Made by a program: the position numbers and the translations under genes
Origin: Microbacterium sp. KUDC0406
Lineage (GTDB): Bacteria; Actinomycetota; Actinomycetes; Actinomycetales; Microbacteriaceae
DNA length: 64,000 bases
Reading direction: 5' to 3'
Assembly (NCBI RefSeq): GCF_021582875.1
Contig: NZ_CP091138.1
Span: 2,356,001 to 2,420,000 of the forward strand
The notes under the pieces: generated by a model
The model's database searches: none
Seen by the model: only the letters and a program-made list of their open reading frames with translations
What the model was told of the DNA's origin: nothing
Shown: positions 18,912-28,174 of the stretch, piece after piece
Layout: each line of letters starts with the position of its first letter
How positions within the stretch are numbered: the stretch's first letter is position 1

Positions 18912-19832
18912 ATGCGCGCCGCCGTCTACGACCGCTTCACCCGCGACTTCACCGATCTCGCCGTCCGCGATGTGCCCGAGCCCAAGGTGGCACCGGCATC
19001 CGTCCTGATCGAGGTGCGCGCCGCCGGCGTGAACCCGGTGGACTGGAAGCTCATGGCCGGCGGACTCGACGCGATCATGCCGACGATGTTCCCCGTGATC
19101 CCCGGATGGGATGTCGCGGGCGTGGTCGTCGCGGTCGGCATGGACACCCCAGAGTTCCAGGTCGGAGACGAGGTGATGGCCTACGCGCGCCCCGACGTCG
19201 TCGGCGGCGGCACCTTCGCCGAGCGGGTGGATGTTCCGGTCCGCGCGGTGGCGCACAAGCCGGCATCCCTCTCCTGGGAGCAGGCGGGTGCGCTGCCCCT
19301 CGCCGGCGGCACCGCACTGCGCGCGCTCGACGCTCTCGGCGACATCGATGGCCGCACGGTGCTCGTCCACGGAGCGGCCGGCGGCGTGGGCAGCTTCGCG
19401 GTGCAGATCGCCGTCGCCCGGGGCGCCCGCGTGATCGGCACCGCATCCGAGCGCAATCACGAAACGCTGCGGGAGTACGGCGCCGAGCCGGTGGTCTACG
19501 GCGACGGCCTCGCCGACCGCGTGCTCGCGCTGGCCGGCGGCCCGGTCGACGCGGTCGCCGACTTCGTGGGCGGCCAACTCGACACCACGCTCGCTGTGCT
19601 CCGCGAGGGCGGAGCACAGGTGTCCGTCGCCGACACATCGGTGGTCGCGCACGGCGGGCGGCACATCTGGGTGCGCCCCGACGGCGCAGAGACCGCACGC
19701 CTCGCCGCGATGGTCGAGGACGGCACGCTCCGGATCGAGATCGCCGGCACGTTCGGCCTCGACGAGGTCCCCGACGCCTTCCGCGCCAGCGCGACCGGGC
19801 ACACCCGCGGCAAGCTCGTCATCGTCCCGTAA
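18912..19832 (+). CDS. NADPH:quinone reductase-like MDR oxidoreductase
   Basis: 306 residues, zinc-independent medium-chain dehydrogenase/reductase. The N-terminal GroES-like fold includes AGVNPVDWK and VIPGWDVAGVVVAVG. The cofactor domain has VLVHGAAGGVGSFAVQIA. No Cys/His zinc ligands at the usual places. Start at ATG 18912 with AAGGACC upstream. Substrate unknown. It faces the ABC-2 exporter genes across an inverted repeat. Confidence 0.93.
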   Translation: MRAAVYDRFTRDFTDLAVRDVPEPKVAPASVLIEVRAAGVNPVDWKLMAGGLDAIMPTMFPVIPGWDVAGVVVAVGMDTPEFQVGDEVMAYARPDVVGGGTFAERVDVPVRAVAHKPASLSWEQAGALPLAGGTALRALDALGDIDGRTVLVHGAAGGVGSFAVQIAVARGARVIGTASERNHETLREYGAEPVVYGDGLADRVLALAGGPVDAVADFVGGQLDTTLAVLREGGAQVSVADTSVVAHGGRHIWVRPDGAETARLAAMVEDGTLRIEIAGTFGLDEVPDAFRASATGHTRGKLVIVP

Positions 19833-19840
19833 GCGCTGCC

Positions 19841-19913
19841 CCGCTCGTTCGAATCGCGCAACTGGCTGCGTTCCGCACTCAGAAGCAGCACGTCGCGCGA
19901 TTCGAAGGCGGGC
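19841..19913. repeat. Inverted repeat between converging genes
   Basis: Perfect 12-nt arms TTCGAATCGCGC (19849-19860) and GCGCGATTCGAA (19896-19907), extended by CCCGC/GCGGG outside. It fills the gap between the oxidoreductase and the ABC permease stops and may act as a two-way terminator. Confidence 0.6.
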
Positions 19914-19920
19914 GAGGTGG

Positions 19921-20670
19921 TCACCGCCGCAGCTGCAGGCGCGACCAGGACGCGCACACCAGTGCGGCGAAGACCACCGGCACCGCGAGCACCAACAGCA
20001 GCTGCCCCGTCGTCACTTCGGCGCCGCCGCTCATCGCCCACAGCGCCGGCGCGGCCAGCGGCATCCATCCACCCGCGCCGGAGAGCGAGCCGACCTGCGC
20101 GAGGATCACCAGCGCGATCGTCCCGCCGACGCCCGCGAACACCGAGTGCGCAGCAGTGGCGATCCACGCGACCGGCGTGACGATCAGTCCGGTGAGCAGC
20201 GCCAGAGCGACCTGCCTGCCGAGACCGGCCCGGGCCGCGGCATCCGGCGTCCCGTAGCCGAGCAGCAGCCCGAGCGCGAGCACTCCGCCCGCCAGCACGA
20301 CGCCCACGCACACGACCCACACCAGGTGCACCACGATCTTCGCCAGGGCGATGCGCCCGCGCCCGACCGGCAGGGCGAACAGCCCGGTGATCGTGCCGTC
20401 GGTGAACTCCCGTCCGAACATCCACGCCAGCACGGCGCCGAACCCGATCAGGCCGCCGACCGCGGTCACCTGCGCAGCGCCCGCGAGCAGGCCCGCCCAG
20501 TCCTGCACCGCCGCCGGCCCGGCCTTCGCCGCCACCTCGGGGCTGCCGCCCGCGACCGCCGCCGTGATTCCGCCGAGCAGCGCGAGCGTTCCCGCGATCA
20601 CCGCGAGCGTCGCGACCACTCCCACCGGCGACCGCACGAGCTTCAGCGCCTCGACGCGCAGCGCGTTCAT
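19921..20670 (-). CDS. ABC-2 type transporter permease
   Basis: 249 residues starting MNALRVEALKLVRSPVG, the typical short cytoplasmic lead of ABC-2 permeases. Six hydrophobic segments follow, with the conserved FGREFTDGTITGLFALPVGR coupling region after the second. The ATG overlaps the ATPase stop (ATGA). With the ATPase gene it forms a half-size exporter; substrate unknown, and drug or lipid export is typical. Control by the TetR gene in the same operon is likely. Confidence 0.93.
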   Translation of the reverse strand: MNALRVEALKLVRSPVGVVATLAVIAGTLALLGGITAAVAGGSPEVAAKAGPAAVQDWAGLLAGAAQVTAVGGLIGFGAVLAWMFGREFTDGTITGLFALPVGRGRIALAKIVVHLVWVVCVGVVLAGGVLALGLLLGYGTPDAAARAGLGRQVALALLTGLIVTPVAWIATAAHSVFAGVGGTIALVILAQVGSLSGAGGWMPLAAPALWAMSGGAEVTTGQLLLVLAVPVVFAALVCASWSRLQLRR

Positions 20671-21389
20671 CGCCGGGCCCCTACGCGGATCTCGTCGTCG
20701 ACACGGATGCGATCGAAGAACACTCGCTCGAGATCGGAGCCGGCTGTGTCGAGCTCCCCGATCAGCCCGCCGCGGTTCATCAGGATCACCCGGTCGGCGA
20801 TCCGCGTCACCTCGTCGAGGTGGTGACTGCTCACCAGCACACCTGCGCCATCGCCCGCGCGACGCAGCAGCTGCTCGCGCAGCAGGATCACGGATGCAGG
20901 GTCGAGGCCGTTGCCGGGCTCGTCGAGCACGATCAGGCGAGGATCGTGCTGCATCGCCGCTGCGAGGCCGACCCGTTGCCTGGTGCCGAGCGACAGCCGG
21001 CGGAAACGTCGGTCGGCGACAGGAGTCAGCTGCCAGGCATCCAGTGCTCCCGGCACGACTGCGGGGTCGACACCGCGAAGACGGCACGCGATGCACAGGT
21101 TCTCGCGGGCCGTCAGCTCGGGGTACGCCAAGGGCACCTCGATCAGTGCGCCGACATCCGCCCAGCGCGCCACCGGGAGGTCGTCGAGCGGATGCCCGAG
21201 CACCCGCACCGATCCGGAGTCCGGCCGCAGCATCCCCAGTGCCAGCCGCATCAGGGTGGTCTTGCCCGCGCCGTTCAGCCCGACGAGTGCGACGATCTCG
21301 CCGGCATCCACCCGGAACGACAGGTCGTGCACCCCGTCGCCACCTCGGAAGGCCAGGCCGACGTCATCGAAGCGCAGCATCGACGCCAC
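20667..21389 (-). CDS. ABC transporter ATP-binding protein
   Basis: 240 residues. Walker A GLNGAGKTT, Q-loop region DVGALIEVPLAYPELTARENL, a signature-like LSLGTRQRVGLAAAM, Walker B LIVLDEPGNGLDP and H-loop SSHHLDEV. The signature reads LSLGTRQ rather than LSGGQ, as in many exporter ATPases. The start overlaps the TetR gene by 26 bases; a second Met at 21380 (MLRFDDVG) is as likely. Confidence 0.94.
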   Translation of the reverse strand: MASMLRFDDVGLAFRGGDGVHDLSFRVDAGEIVALVGLNGAGKTTLMRLALGMLRPDSGSVRVLGHPLDDLPVARWADVGALIEVPLAYPELTARENLCIACRLRGVDPAVVPGALDAWQLTPVADRRFRRLSLGTRQRVGLAAAMQHDPRLIVLDEPGNGLDPASVILLREQLLRRAGDGAGVLVSSHHLDEVTRIADRVILMNRGGLIGELDTAGSDLERVFFDRIRVDDEIRVGARR

Positions 21390-21945
21390 CTCCCAGCGCG
21401 TCGAGTGCCGCGGCGAGCACGGCCGCCGGATCGGGCTCGTCGGACTGCGCCCACTCCAGCAGCGCCACGCCCAGTCCCGCGATCACCGCGGTCGCCGCCA
21501 CCCGCGCGCCGACCTCGGACGATCCTCGTGCGACGAGCGCGACGACCAGCGCATCCGAGGTCGCCGCGCTGTTGCGCTCGATCGCGCCATGCAGCCCGGA
21601 TGCTCCCGCGAGGATGCGCAGTCTGGCGCGCAGCGCCTCTGCGGCATCCGTGTCGATCCCGTTCCACACCGCGCGGATGCCGGTGGTGAGCGCGCGCATC
21701 GCGGGCTCACCCGGCGGGCGCGAGCGCACGGCTTCCGCCATCAGCGGGTCGAACGGATCCTCCAGCAGCAGGGCCTCCTTGGCGGGGAAGTGCCGGAACA
21801 GCGTCATCTCGCTGACACCGGCGCGGGCGGCGATCTCGGCCGTTCCCGTCGCGTCATACCCCTGCGTCGCGAAGAGCTCCAGCGCCGCCGTGCGCAGTGC
21901 CTCGTGCGTCCTGCTCCACCTGTCCACCGCCGCAACGTTAGTCAC
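21364..21945 (-). CDS. TetR-family transcriptional regulator
   Basis: 193 residues. N-terminal HTH with RTAALELFATQGYDATGTAEIAARAGVSEMTLFRHFPAKEALL, which matches the TetR pattern closely. The C-terminal ligand domain is poorly conserved, as usual. First gene of a three-gene operon with an ABC-2 exporter, so it probably represses its own operon until an exported compound binds. No clear palindromic operator was found just upstream. Confidence 0.94.
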   Translation of the reverse strand: MTNVAAVDRWSRTHEALRTAALELFATQGYDATGTAEIAARAGVSEMTLFRHFPAKEALLLEDPFDPLMAEAVRSRPPGEPAMRALTTGIRAVWNGIDTDAAEALRARLRILAGASGLHGAIERNSAATSDALVVALVARGSSEVGARVAATAVIAGLGVALLEWAQSDEPDPAAVLAAALDALGGGVDAALR

Positions 21946-21975
21946 TAACTATTATCTGCGCAAGACGCTCACCCA

Positions 21976-22040
21976 CGCCGAGACCCCGCCTGAGCACCGT
22001 CGACCAGCGGGGGTCTCGACAATCAGGAGGGGTCTCGGCG
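21976..22040. repeat. Three-arm inverted repeat downstream of the ltrA-like gene
   Basis: The left arm CGCCGAGACCCC (21976-21987) can pair perfectly with GGGGTCTCGGCG (22029-22040), or alternatively with GCGGGGGTCTCG (22007-22018). Two exclusive hairpins are therefore possible. It lies after the LtrA stop, where a terminator is expected. Confidence 0.6.
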
Positions 22041-22078
22041 GAGGCAGCAGGCACCGGTGCGAGGTCAGGTGCCGTGGC

Positions 22079-23257
22079 TCAGGCGCCGATCTGTGCGCGC
22101 TCAGCCCGCAGAGGCTGCCGGATCACCAGCACCACGACCACGGCGACGAGGATGACGGTGGTCAGGGCGACCGGCAGCGGCAGCACCGCGTCGACCAGGA
22201 CGAGCACCGCGCCGCCCGGCACCGCGACGTTCACCAGCGGGTCGGCGTTCTCGCGGATCGCGATCCACCAGATCGCGAGCAGGAACACCGCGATCGGGAT
22301 CGCCACCGCGAACGCCGCGAGCAGCGGCGGGACGCGCCCCTCCCCGATCAGCAGGTCGATCTGCAGCTCGATCCCCACAGAGAAGGCCGCCGCCCCGGCG
22401 AGCACGAAGTAGTGCGTGTACCCGTAGCGGAACGACCGCCTCATCGACGTGATCGCGCGGTGGTGCGGCGGCCAGAAGTAGATCCACCACATCGATGCCG
22501 CCGAGATCAGGGTGAGCACCGCGATCGAGATCAGCGACCACAGCGACTCGACCTCGTCGAGGGCGCCGATCACCGCGTTCGCCGAGGCGAGGATCGACTC
22601 GCCGAGCACGATCAGCGTGAACAGCGAATACCGCTCCGTGATGTGGTGCGCATGCCACGGCGTCGTGTTCTGCGACTCGGCGATCAACGGCACCGCGAGC
22701 TCAGCGGCGGCGAGCACCACGAACACCGGCACCTGCCAGGTCGCGGGAACCAGCAGGAAGAGCAGCCAGAACACCTGCACGATCGCGATGCCTGCCGCGT
22801 AGAACAGCGCGGTGCGCTGGTAGGCCGGATCGGGCCGCGACGCACGCAGCCACTGGGCGATCATGGCGACGCGCATCACCACGTAGCCGAGCACCACGAC
22901 GGCGAAGTCGCCCTGGAACGCACGCCCGATTCCGGCGGCGAGCACCAGCACACCGCTCATCTGCACGATCGTCATCACCCGGTACAGCCAGTCGTCGTTG
23001 TCGAACGACGTCGCGAACCAGGTGAAGTTCATCCACGCCCACCAGATGCCGAAGAACACCATCACGAACGTGACGATGCCGTCGCCGACGTGCCCTTCGA
23101 GCAGCGTGTGATGGAGCCGGGAGGAGGCGACGCTCACCGCGACGACGAAGACGAGGTCGAAGAACAGCTCCAGAGAACTGGCCACACGGTGCGGCTGATC
23201 GGGGTCGCGGGGCAGCATTCTGCTCAGCCGGAACCGGGGCGTCGTGGTGTCGCTCAC
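22079..23257 (-). CDS. Low-temperature-requirement A (LtrA) family membrane protein
   Basis: 392 residues with about 11-12 hydrophobic helices. The family hallmarks are HRVASSLELFFDLVFVVAVS near the start, FFGIWWAWMNFTWFATSFDNDDWLYR, and HAHHITERYSLFTLIVLGESI in the middle. The GTG start at 23257 overlaps the end of the upstream glycosyltransferase reading frame. The family was named from a Listeria cold-growth phenotype; molecular function is unknown. Confidence 0.93.
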   Translation of the reverse strand: MSDTTTPRFRLSRMLPRDPDQPHRVASSLELFFDLVFVVAVSVASSRLHHTLLEGHVGDGIVTFVMVFFGIWWAWMNFTWFATSFDNDDWLYRVMTIVQMSGVLVLAAGIGRAFQGDFAVVVLGYVVMRVAMIAQWLRASRPDPAYQRTALFYAAGIAIVQVFWLLFLLVPATWQVPVFVVLAAAELAVPLIAESQNTTPWHAHHITERYSLFTLIVLGESILASANAVIGALDEVESLWSLISIAVLTLISAASMWWIYFWPPHHRAITSMRRSFRYGYTHYFVLAGAAAFSVGIELQIDLLIGEGRVPPLLAAFAVAIPIAVFLLAIWWIAIRENADPLVNVAVPGGAVLVLVDAVLPLPVALTTVILVAVVVVLVIRQPLRAERAQIGA

Positions 23258-24453
23258 GGCGACAGAGTAGCGCTGGTCAGAGCTCGCCGGGCCGCATCGC
23301 CTCGGCGTCGATCGCGCGGATGATCCGCTGGCCGGCGGTGTCGGTGGAAGGCTCGGATGCCGGCGGCATCCGCCTTCCTCCCGCGCGGCGCATAGACCAC
23401 CAGCGCGTGGAACAGGAACCGGGCGAAGAACGCGACCACGAGCGAGACGGCCGTCGCCAGCACGCTGGAGATGTGCCAGCTCTCGACCATCAGCGCCATC
23501 ACCGGGATGCGCAGGGCCGCCTCGACGTTGTTGAAGGCGAAGGATGCCGCGAATCGCGCCCACACCCCGCGCGCATCGGCGCGCAGATCGGCGAACACGA
23601 ACCGCTCCTGCAGCAGGAAATTGCCGATGATCGTGACCTCGGCACCGATGATCGCCGCCCAGATGTACGGCATGCCGGCCTGAGTCAGCAGCCACATGAT
23701 GCCGATGTTCGCGACCGCGCCGAGCAGGCCGATCAGCGCGAACAGGCTCATCTTGCCGAACCTCAGTCGGGCGAGGTGCGCGACGAACGTCGCCCCCTGC
23801 CGCAGCGACGCCTTCGACGTGCCGTGCCTGCGCTCGCCGAACGACATCGGCACCTCGGCGACGCGCACGTCCGAGCGCACCAGGATCTCGAGCAGGATCT
23901 TGAAGCCCCGCGGCCGCAGGCCGTCGACGTCGATGCGGCGCCGGTCGACCAGGAAGTACCCGGTCATCGGGTCGGTGCTGCGCCACAGCCGGCGCGGGAA
24001 CATCGCCTTGGTCAGCCAGGTCGCCGCCCGTGACACCCCGAAGCGCAGCGCGGTGCCGAGGCCGTCCGAGTCGCCGCCGCCGATGTAGCGCGAGGCCGCC
24101 ACGACGTCGACGTCCCCCCGCTCGTGCCCGGCGACCAGTTCGGGCAGCAGTTCGGGCGGATGCTGCAGATCGCCGTCCATCACGATGCAGATGTCGTGGG
24201 ATGCCTGCTGCAGGCCGAGCACGACCGCGCCGCCGAGTCCGCCCGTGTTGTGCTCGCGGTGGAAGCCACGCACCGGCAGCGGCGCGGAAGCCGCGACCCG
24301 TGCGATCTCGTCCATCGTGCCGTCCGAGCTGTCGTCGACGAAGAGGATCTCGGCCTCTCTGCCCGCGAGTGCCGCGGCGGTGCGCTCGACGAGCTCCGCG
24401 ACGTTGTCGCGCTCGTTGAACGTCGGAACGATCACCGTGACGGCTTCAGCCAC
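23254..24453 (-). CDS. GT2 glycosyltransferase fused to GtrA-like membrane domain (possible frameshift near the end)
   Basis: Polyprenyl-phosphate mannosyl/glycosyltransferase type. GT-A fold residues 1-230 with VIVPTFNERDNV, FVDDSSDGT, MDGDLQHPPE (metal Asp motif) and ASRYIGGG. Four membrane helices of GtrA type follow. Start at GTG 24453 after GGAGGGGACGAGG. As read, the frame ends at 23254 and overlaps LtrA by GTGA. However, after a GGATGCCGGCGG motif at 23355-23366, a different frame gives a more protein-like tail (EPSTDTAGQRIIRAID...) ending at 23277. A one-base insertion there is likely. It may supply lipid-linked sugar for wall or membrane glycans. Confidence 0.85.
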   Translation of the reverse strand: MAEAVTVIVPTFNERDNVAELVERTAAALAGREAEILFVDDSSDGTMDEIARVAASAPLPVRGFHREHNTGGLGGAVVLGLQQASHDICIVMDGDLQHPPELLPELVAGHERGDVDVVAASRYIGGGDSDGLGTALRFGVSRAATWLTKAMFPRRLWRSTDPMTGYFLVDRRRIDVDGLRPRGFKILLEILVRSDVRVAEVPMSFGERRHGTSKASLRQGATFVAHLARLRFGKMSLFALIGLLGAVANIGIMWLLTQAGMPYIWAAIIGAEVTIIGNFLLQERFVFADLRADARGVWARFAASFAFNNVEAALRIPVMALMVESWHISSVLATAVSLVVAFFARFLFHALVVYAPRGRKADAAGIRAFHRHRRPADHPRDRRRGDAARRALTSATLSP

Positions 24454-24579
24454 CCCTCGTCCCCTCCTGTCGCGCGGGCATACGGCACTCCATGGTGGCA
24501 CGGCCACCTGTGTAAGGTTGCTCGGGCCGAGGAACGCAGCCGTATACACGAAGACGATGACGATACGAACGAGGACGCG

Positions 24580-26862
24580 ATGACCCTTCTCAGACATTCC
24601 GCACACTGGTGGAGGGAGAACCGTCTCGCCGCCGCCGCGGGCCTGATGGCCCTGTTCATGCTGGTGTTCACGGTCGGTGGCGCGGTCGGTGCGGCGAACG
24701 CCGCCGACGACTCGGCATCGGTGAAGGGCAAGACCTTCACGATCGCGACCGACACCACCTGGGCGCCGTTCGAGTTCCAGCGCGACGGCGAGCTGCGCGG
24801 CATCGACATCGACCTCATCAAGGCGGTCGCCGAGGACCAGGGCTTCGACGTCAAGATCGACGTGCTCGGCTTCGACGGCGCGCTCTCCGCGGTGACCGCC
24901 GGGCAGGCCGATGCCGTGATGGCGGGCATGTCCATCACGAGCGAGCGGGAGAAGACCTTCGACTTCTCCAACCCGTACTTCGACTCCGGCATCCAGATGG
25001 CGGTCGCCGCCGACGACGACACGATCACGGGCTACGACGATCTCGAGGGCAAGACGGTCTCGGCCAAGACCGGCACTGAGGGCTACGCCTTCGCCGAGAA
25101 GCTCGGCAAGGAGATCGGCTTCACCGTCACCGGCTTCCAGGACGCCGCCGACGCCTACAGCGACGTGACCTCCGGCAACTCCGTCGCGACGTTCGACGAC
25201 TACCCGATCCTCGCGTACGGCATCGCCACCGGCAACGTCGCGCTGAAGACGGTCACCGACCAGGAGAAGGCCTCCAGCTACGGCATGGCTGTGAAGAAGG
25301 GTGACAACGAGGCGCTGCGTCTCGCGTTCAACGCCGGCCTGAAGAGCCTCATCGCCGACGGCACGTACCAGAAGATCCTCGACGACTACCTCGGTGAGGA
25401 TGCTCCGGATGCGGCGACCATCGGCGGCGGCAAGGCCGCACTCGGCAACGAGAAACTCGATCCCGGCAAGCCCGGCGCCCTTCCGAAGAACCCGAACTTC
25501 GCCACCGACACCCCGGTATCCAACGGCACGTTCACGGTCGCGACCGACACCACGTTCGCTCCGTTCATCTACCAGCTGGACGGCGAGAACGTCGGCATCG
25601 ACATGGACCTGCTCCGCGCGATCGCGGCGAACCAGGGCTTCGAGGTGAAGATCAAGACCCTCGGGTTCGATGCCGCACTCGCGGCGCTCACGGCCGGGCA
25701 GGCCGACGGCGTGATCGCCGGCATGAGCATCACCGACGAGCGCAAGCAGGTCTTCGACTTCTCCGATCCGTACTACGCCTCGGGCGTGCAGATGGCGGTC
25801 GCGAAGGACAGCGACATCTCTTCGTACGACGATCTGAAGGGCCAGAACGTCGCCGTGAAGACCGGTACCGTCGGCTACGACTTCGCCAAGGAGCTGGGCG
25901 CGAAGGTCGGGTTCACGGTCAACGCCTTCCAGGACTCCGCCGACATGTACAACGACGTCGCGACCGGCAGCTCGGCGGCGACCTTCGAGGACGCCCCGGT
26001 GCTGCAGTTCGGCATCGCCTCGGGCAACGTGCCGCTGAAGATCGTCACCGATCCGGAGCCGGGTGCCGACTACGGATTCGCGGTGAAGAAGGGCGAGAAC
26101 GCCGAACTGCTGGCGATGTTCAACGCCGGCCTCGAGAACGCCAAGGAGTCCGGCGCCTACCAGCAGATCATCGACCGCTACCTCGCGATCGACGACGCGG
26201 AGGCCTCGGACAACTCGTTCTGGTCGCTGCTGCAGGCTTCCTTCCCGCCGCTGATGCAGGGTCTGCTGCTGACTCTGCTCGCGACGGCGCTGTCGATCGT
26301 GTTCGCGATGGTGCTCGGCATCCTGTTCGGCATCATGAAGCTGTCCGCGAACGGTTTCGTGCGGTTCCTCGCCAGCGCGTACGTGAACATCTTCCGCGGC
26401 ACCCCGGTGCTGGTCCAGGCGTTCTTCTTCTACTTCGGTGTTCCCGCGGTGACCGGGCAGCCGCTGGACGCGCTGACCGCAGGTGTCATCACGCTCTCGC
26501 TGAACGCGGGTGCGTACATCACCGAGATCGTGCGCGGTGGCGTGCAGTCGGTGGATCCGGGGCAGATGGAGGCCGCGCGCTCGCTCGGCCTGGGCTGGGG
26601 CGCGTCGATGCGACGCGTGGTGATGCCGCAGGCGTTCAAGATCATGACGCCGAACCTCATCAACCAGTTCATCATCACCCTGAAGGACACGTCGCTGCTG
26701 TCGGTCCTCGGCTTCGCCGAGCTGACCTACCAGGGCCGCATCGTGATCGCCTCGACCTTCCGCTCCTTCGAGATCTGGATCGTCGTCGGTGCGATGTACT
26801 TCATCGTGATCTGGCTGCTCACGGTGCTGTCCAACTGGTTCGACCGCAAGTTCAACAAGTAG
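24580..26862 (+). CDS. Polar amino-acid ABC transporter: two substrate-binding domains fused to permease
   Basis: 760 residues in one chain. A signal-anchor helix (about 20-40) is followed by two family-3 substrate-binding domains, about 48-280 and 310-540. Each has the pattern FTIATDTTWAPFEF / FTVATDTTFAPFIY, then GIDIDLIKA / GIDMDLLRA, then an AVKTGT-type loop. A HisMQ-type permease domain follows, about 555-760, with five helices and the EAARSLGLGWGASMRRVVMPQAF coupling motif. The layout is like the lactococcal GlnPQ transporter with tandem binding domains. The ATPase gene follows 3 bp later. Ligand is probably glutamine/glutamate or a related polar amino acid (inference). Confidence 0.94.
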   Translation: MTLLRHSAHWWRENRLAAAAGLMALFMLVFTVGGAVGAANAADDSASVKGKTFTIATDTTWAPFEFQRDGELRGIDIDLIKAVAEDQGFDVKIDVLGFDGALSAVTAGQADAVMAGMSITSEREKTFDFSNPYFDSGIQMAVAADDDTITGYDDLEGKTVSAKTGTEGYAFAEKLGKEIGFTVTGFQDAADAYSDVTSGNSVATFDDYPILAYGIATGNVALKTVTDQEKASSYGMAVKKGDNEALRLAFNAGLKSLIADGTYQKILDDYLGEDAPDAATIGGGKAALGNEKLDPGKPGALPKNPNFATDTPVSNGTFTVATDTTFAPFIYQLDGENVGIDMDLLRAIAANQGFEVKIKTLGFDAALAALTAGQADGVIAGMSITDERKQVFDFSDPYYASGVQMAVAKDSDISSYDDLKGQNVAVKTGTVGYDFAKELGAKVGFTVNAFQDSADMYNDVATGSSAATFEDAPVLQFGIASGNVPLKIVTDPEPGADYGFAVKKGENAELLAMFNAGLENAKESGAYQQIIDRYLAIDDAEASDNSFWSLLQASFPPLMQGLLLTLLATALSIVFAMVLGILFGIMKLSANGFVRFLASAYVNIFRGTPVLVQAFFFYFGVPAVTGQPLDALTAGVITLSLNAGAYITEIVRGGVQSVDPGQMEAARSLGLGWGASMRRVVMPQAFKIMTPNLINQFIITLKDTSLLSVLGFAELTYQGRIVIASTFRSFEIWIVVGAMYFIVIWLLTVLSNWFDRKFNK

Positions 26863-26865
26863 GGG

Positions 26866-27648
26866 ATGACCATGACGAACAGCGAACCCGCATACACGCG
26901 TCCGGTCTCCACGACCGGGAACCCCATCGAGGTGCGCGACCTGCACAAGTCGTTCGGCAGGAACGAGGTGCTCCTCGGCATCGACCTGACGGTCGCCAAC
27001 GGCGAGGTCATCGCTGTGATCGGCCCGTCGGGGTCGGGCAAGTCCACCCTGCTGCGCTGCCTGAACCGTCTCGAGGAGGTCACCAGCGGCGAGGTGCTCA
27101 TCGTCGGCGAGAACATCGCCACCGCGAAGGGCAAGGAACTCGACGGGGTGCGACAGCGCGTCGGCATGGTGTTCCAGCACTTCAACCTGTTCCCGCACAT
27201 GACGGCTCTCGAGAACGTGATGCTCGCCCCGACCGAGCTGCGCCGGCTCAGCAAGACGAAGGCGCGCGAGCGCGCCCTCGAGCTGCTCACCAGGGTGGGC
27301 CTCGCCGACAAGGCGGATGCCCGGCCGGCATCCCTCTCCGGCGGTCAGAAGCAGCGCGTGGCGATCGCCAGGGCCCTGGCGATGAGCCCCGAGATCATGC
27401 TTTTCGACGAGGCCACCAGCGCGCTGGACCCCGAGATGGTCGGCGAGGTGCTGCAGGTGATCCGCGATCTGGCGGCGTCGGGCATGACCATGGTGCTGGT
27501 GACGCATGAGATGGGCTTCGCGCGCGAGGTCGCCGACCGCGTCGTGTTCATGGCCGACGGCAAGGTCGTGGAGAGCGGGGCCCCGGCCGAGCTGTTCGAC
27601 GACCCGAAGGAGGCACGCACCAAGGACTTCCTGTCGAAGGTGCTGTGA
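26866..27648 (+). CDS. Amino-acid ABC transporter ATP-binding protein
   Basis: 260 residues. Walker [14 protein letters not shown]-specific Q-loop [19 protein letters not shown], signature [15 protein letters not shown], Walker [14 protein letters not shown] and H-loop THEMGFA. Starts 3 bp after the fused binding/permease gene; a second Met six bases on (26872) has slightly better ribosome-site spacing. Energises the fused transporter. Followed by a type-2 palindrome. Confidence 0.96.
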   Translation: MTMTNSEPAYTRPVSTTGNPIEVRDLHKSFGRNEVLLGIDLTVANGEVIAVIGPSGSGKSTLLRCLNRLEEVTSGEVLIVGENIATAKGKELDGVRQRVGMVFQHFNLFPHMTALENVMLAPTELRRLSKTKARERALELLTRVGLADKADARPASLSGGQKQRVAIARALAMSPEIMLFDEATSALDPEMVGEVLQVIRDLAASGMTMVLVTHEMGFAREVADRVVFMADGKVVESGAPAELFDDPKEARTKDFLSKVL

Positions 27649-27650
27649 CG

Positions 27651-27697
27651 CTTCGACAGGCTCAGCGGCCCATCGGTCCCTGAGCCTGTCGAAGGGG
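27651..27697. repeat. REP-like palindromic element, type 2
   Basis: CTTCGACAGGCTCAG and CCTGAGCCTGTCGAAG face each other across a 13-base loop, 2 bp after the ATPase stop. Single arms of this element recur inside folE and, twice, inside the aldehyde dehydrogenase gene. Confidence 0.85.
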
Positions 27698-27736
27698 CAC
27701 GGCGCCCGCCCAGCCGGACGGCCTTACTCTGGAAGC

Positions 27737-28000
27737 ATGACGACTCCCGCCTCCGACAGCATCACCATGTTCGGCGCCGACTGGTGCCGGGACTGCATCC
27801 GCACCAAGAAGCAGCTCGACGAGCTGGGTGTCGAGTACACCTACGTCGACCTGGTGGCCGACCCGGCCGCTGCGGATGTCGCCAAGGAGATCTCGGGCCG
27901 CACCAACATCCCGGTGGTGCTCTACCCGGACGCCTCGCACCACGTCGAGCCCTCGAACGCCGACGTCGAGTCGAAGCTGCGCGAGCTCTCGCTGATCTGA
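27737..28000 (+). CDS. Glutaredoxin-like protein (mycoredoxin type)
   Basis: 87 residues with thioredoxin-fold motif ITMFGADWCRDCIRTK; the Cys pair is WCRDC. NIPVVLYPD includes the cis-Pro turn. Mycoredoxins reduce mycothiol mixed disulfides in actinobacteria; the family assignment fits size and motif, the partner is inferred. Single gene between two palindromic repeats. Confidence 0.9.
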   Translation: MTTPASDSITMFGADWCRDCIRTKKQLDELGVEYTYVDLVADPAAADVAKEISGRTNIPVVLYPDASHHVEPSNADVESKLRELSLI

Positions 28001-28021
28001 GTTCCTCCCGGCCAGCGCCCG

Positions 28022-28125
28022 GGTCGTTGAGCGAGCGACGAAGGAGCGAGACGAAACGCCGTGACGTGCCTGGCGGACCTGAGACCGTTTCGTCTCAGTC
28101 GCTGCGCTCCCTCGCTCAACGACCC
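28022..28125. repeat. REP-like type-1 palindrome
   Basis: Left arm GGTCGTTGAGCGAGCGACGA...GAGACGAAACG and right arm CGTTTCGTCTCAGTCGCTGC...CTCAACGACC around a loop containing GTGACGTGCCTGGCGGACC. The same loop string is present at 30,106-30,121 and 30,202-30,217 with one substitution (TGCCGGAC), showing that these copies are close relatives. Confidence 0.9.
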
Positions 28126-28174
28126 GACGAAGACCGCGGCGTAGGCTGAGGTGCAGGCCCCGAAGGAGACGATG

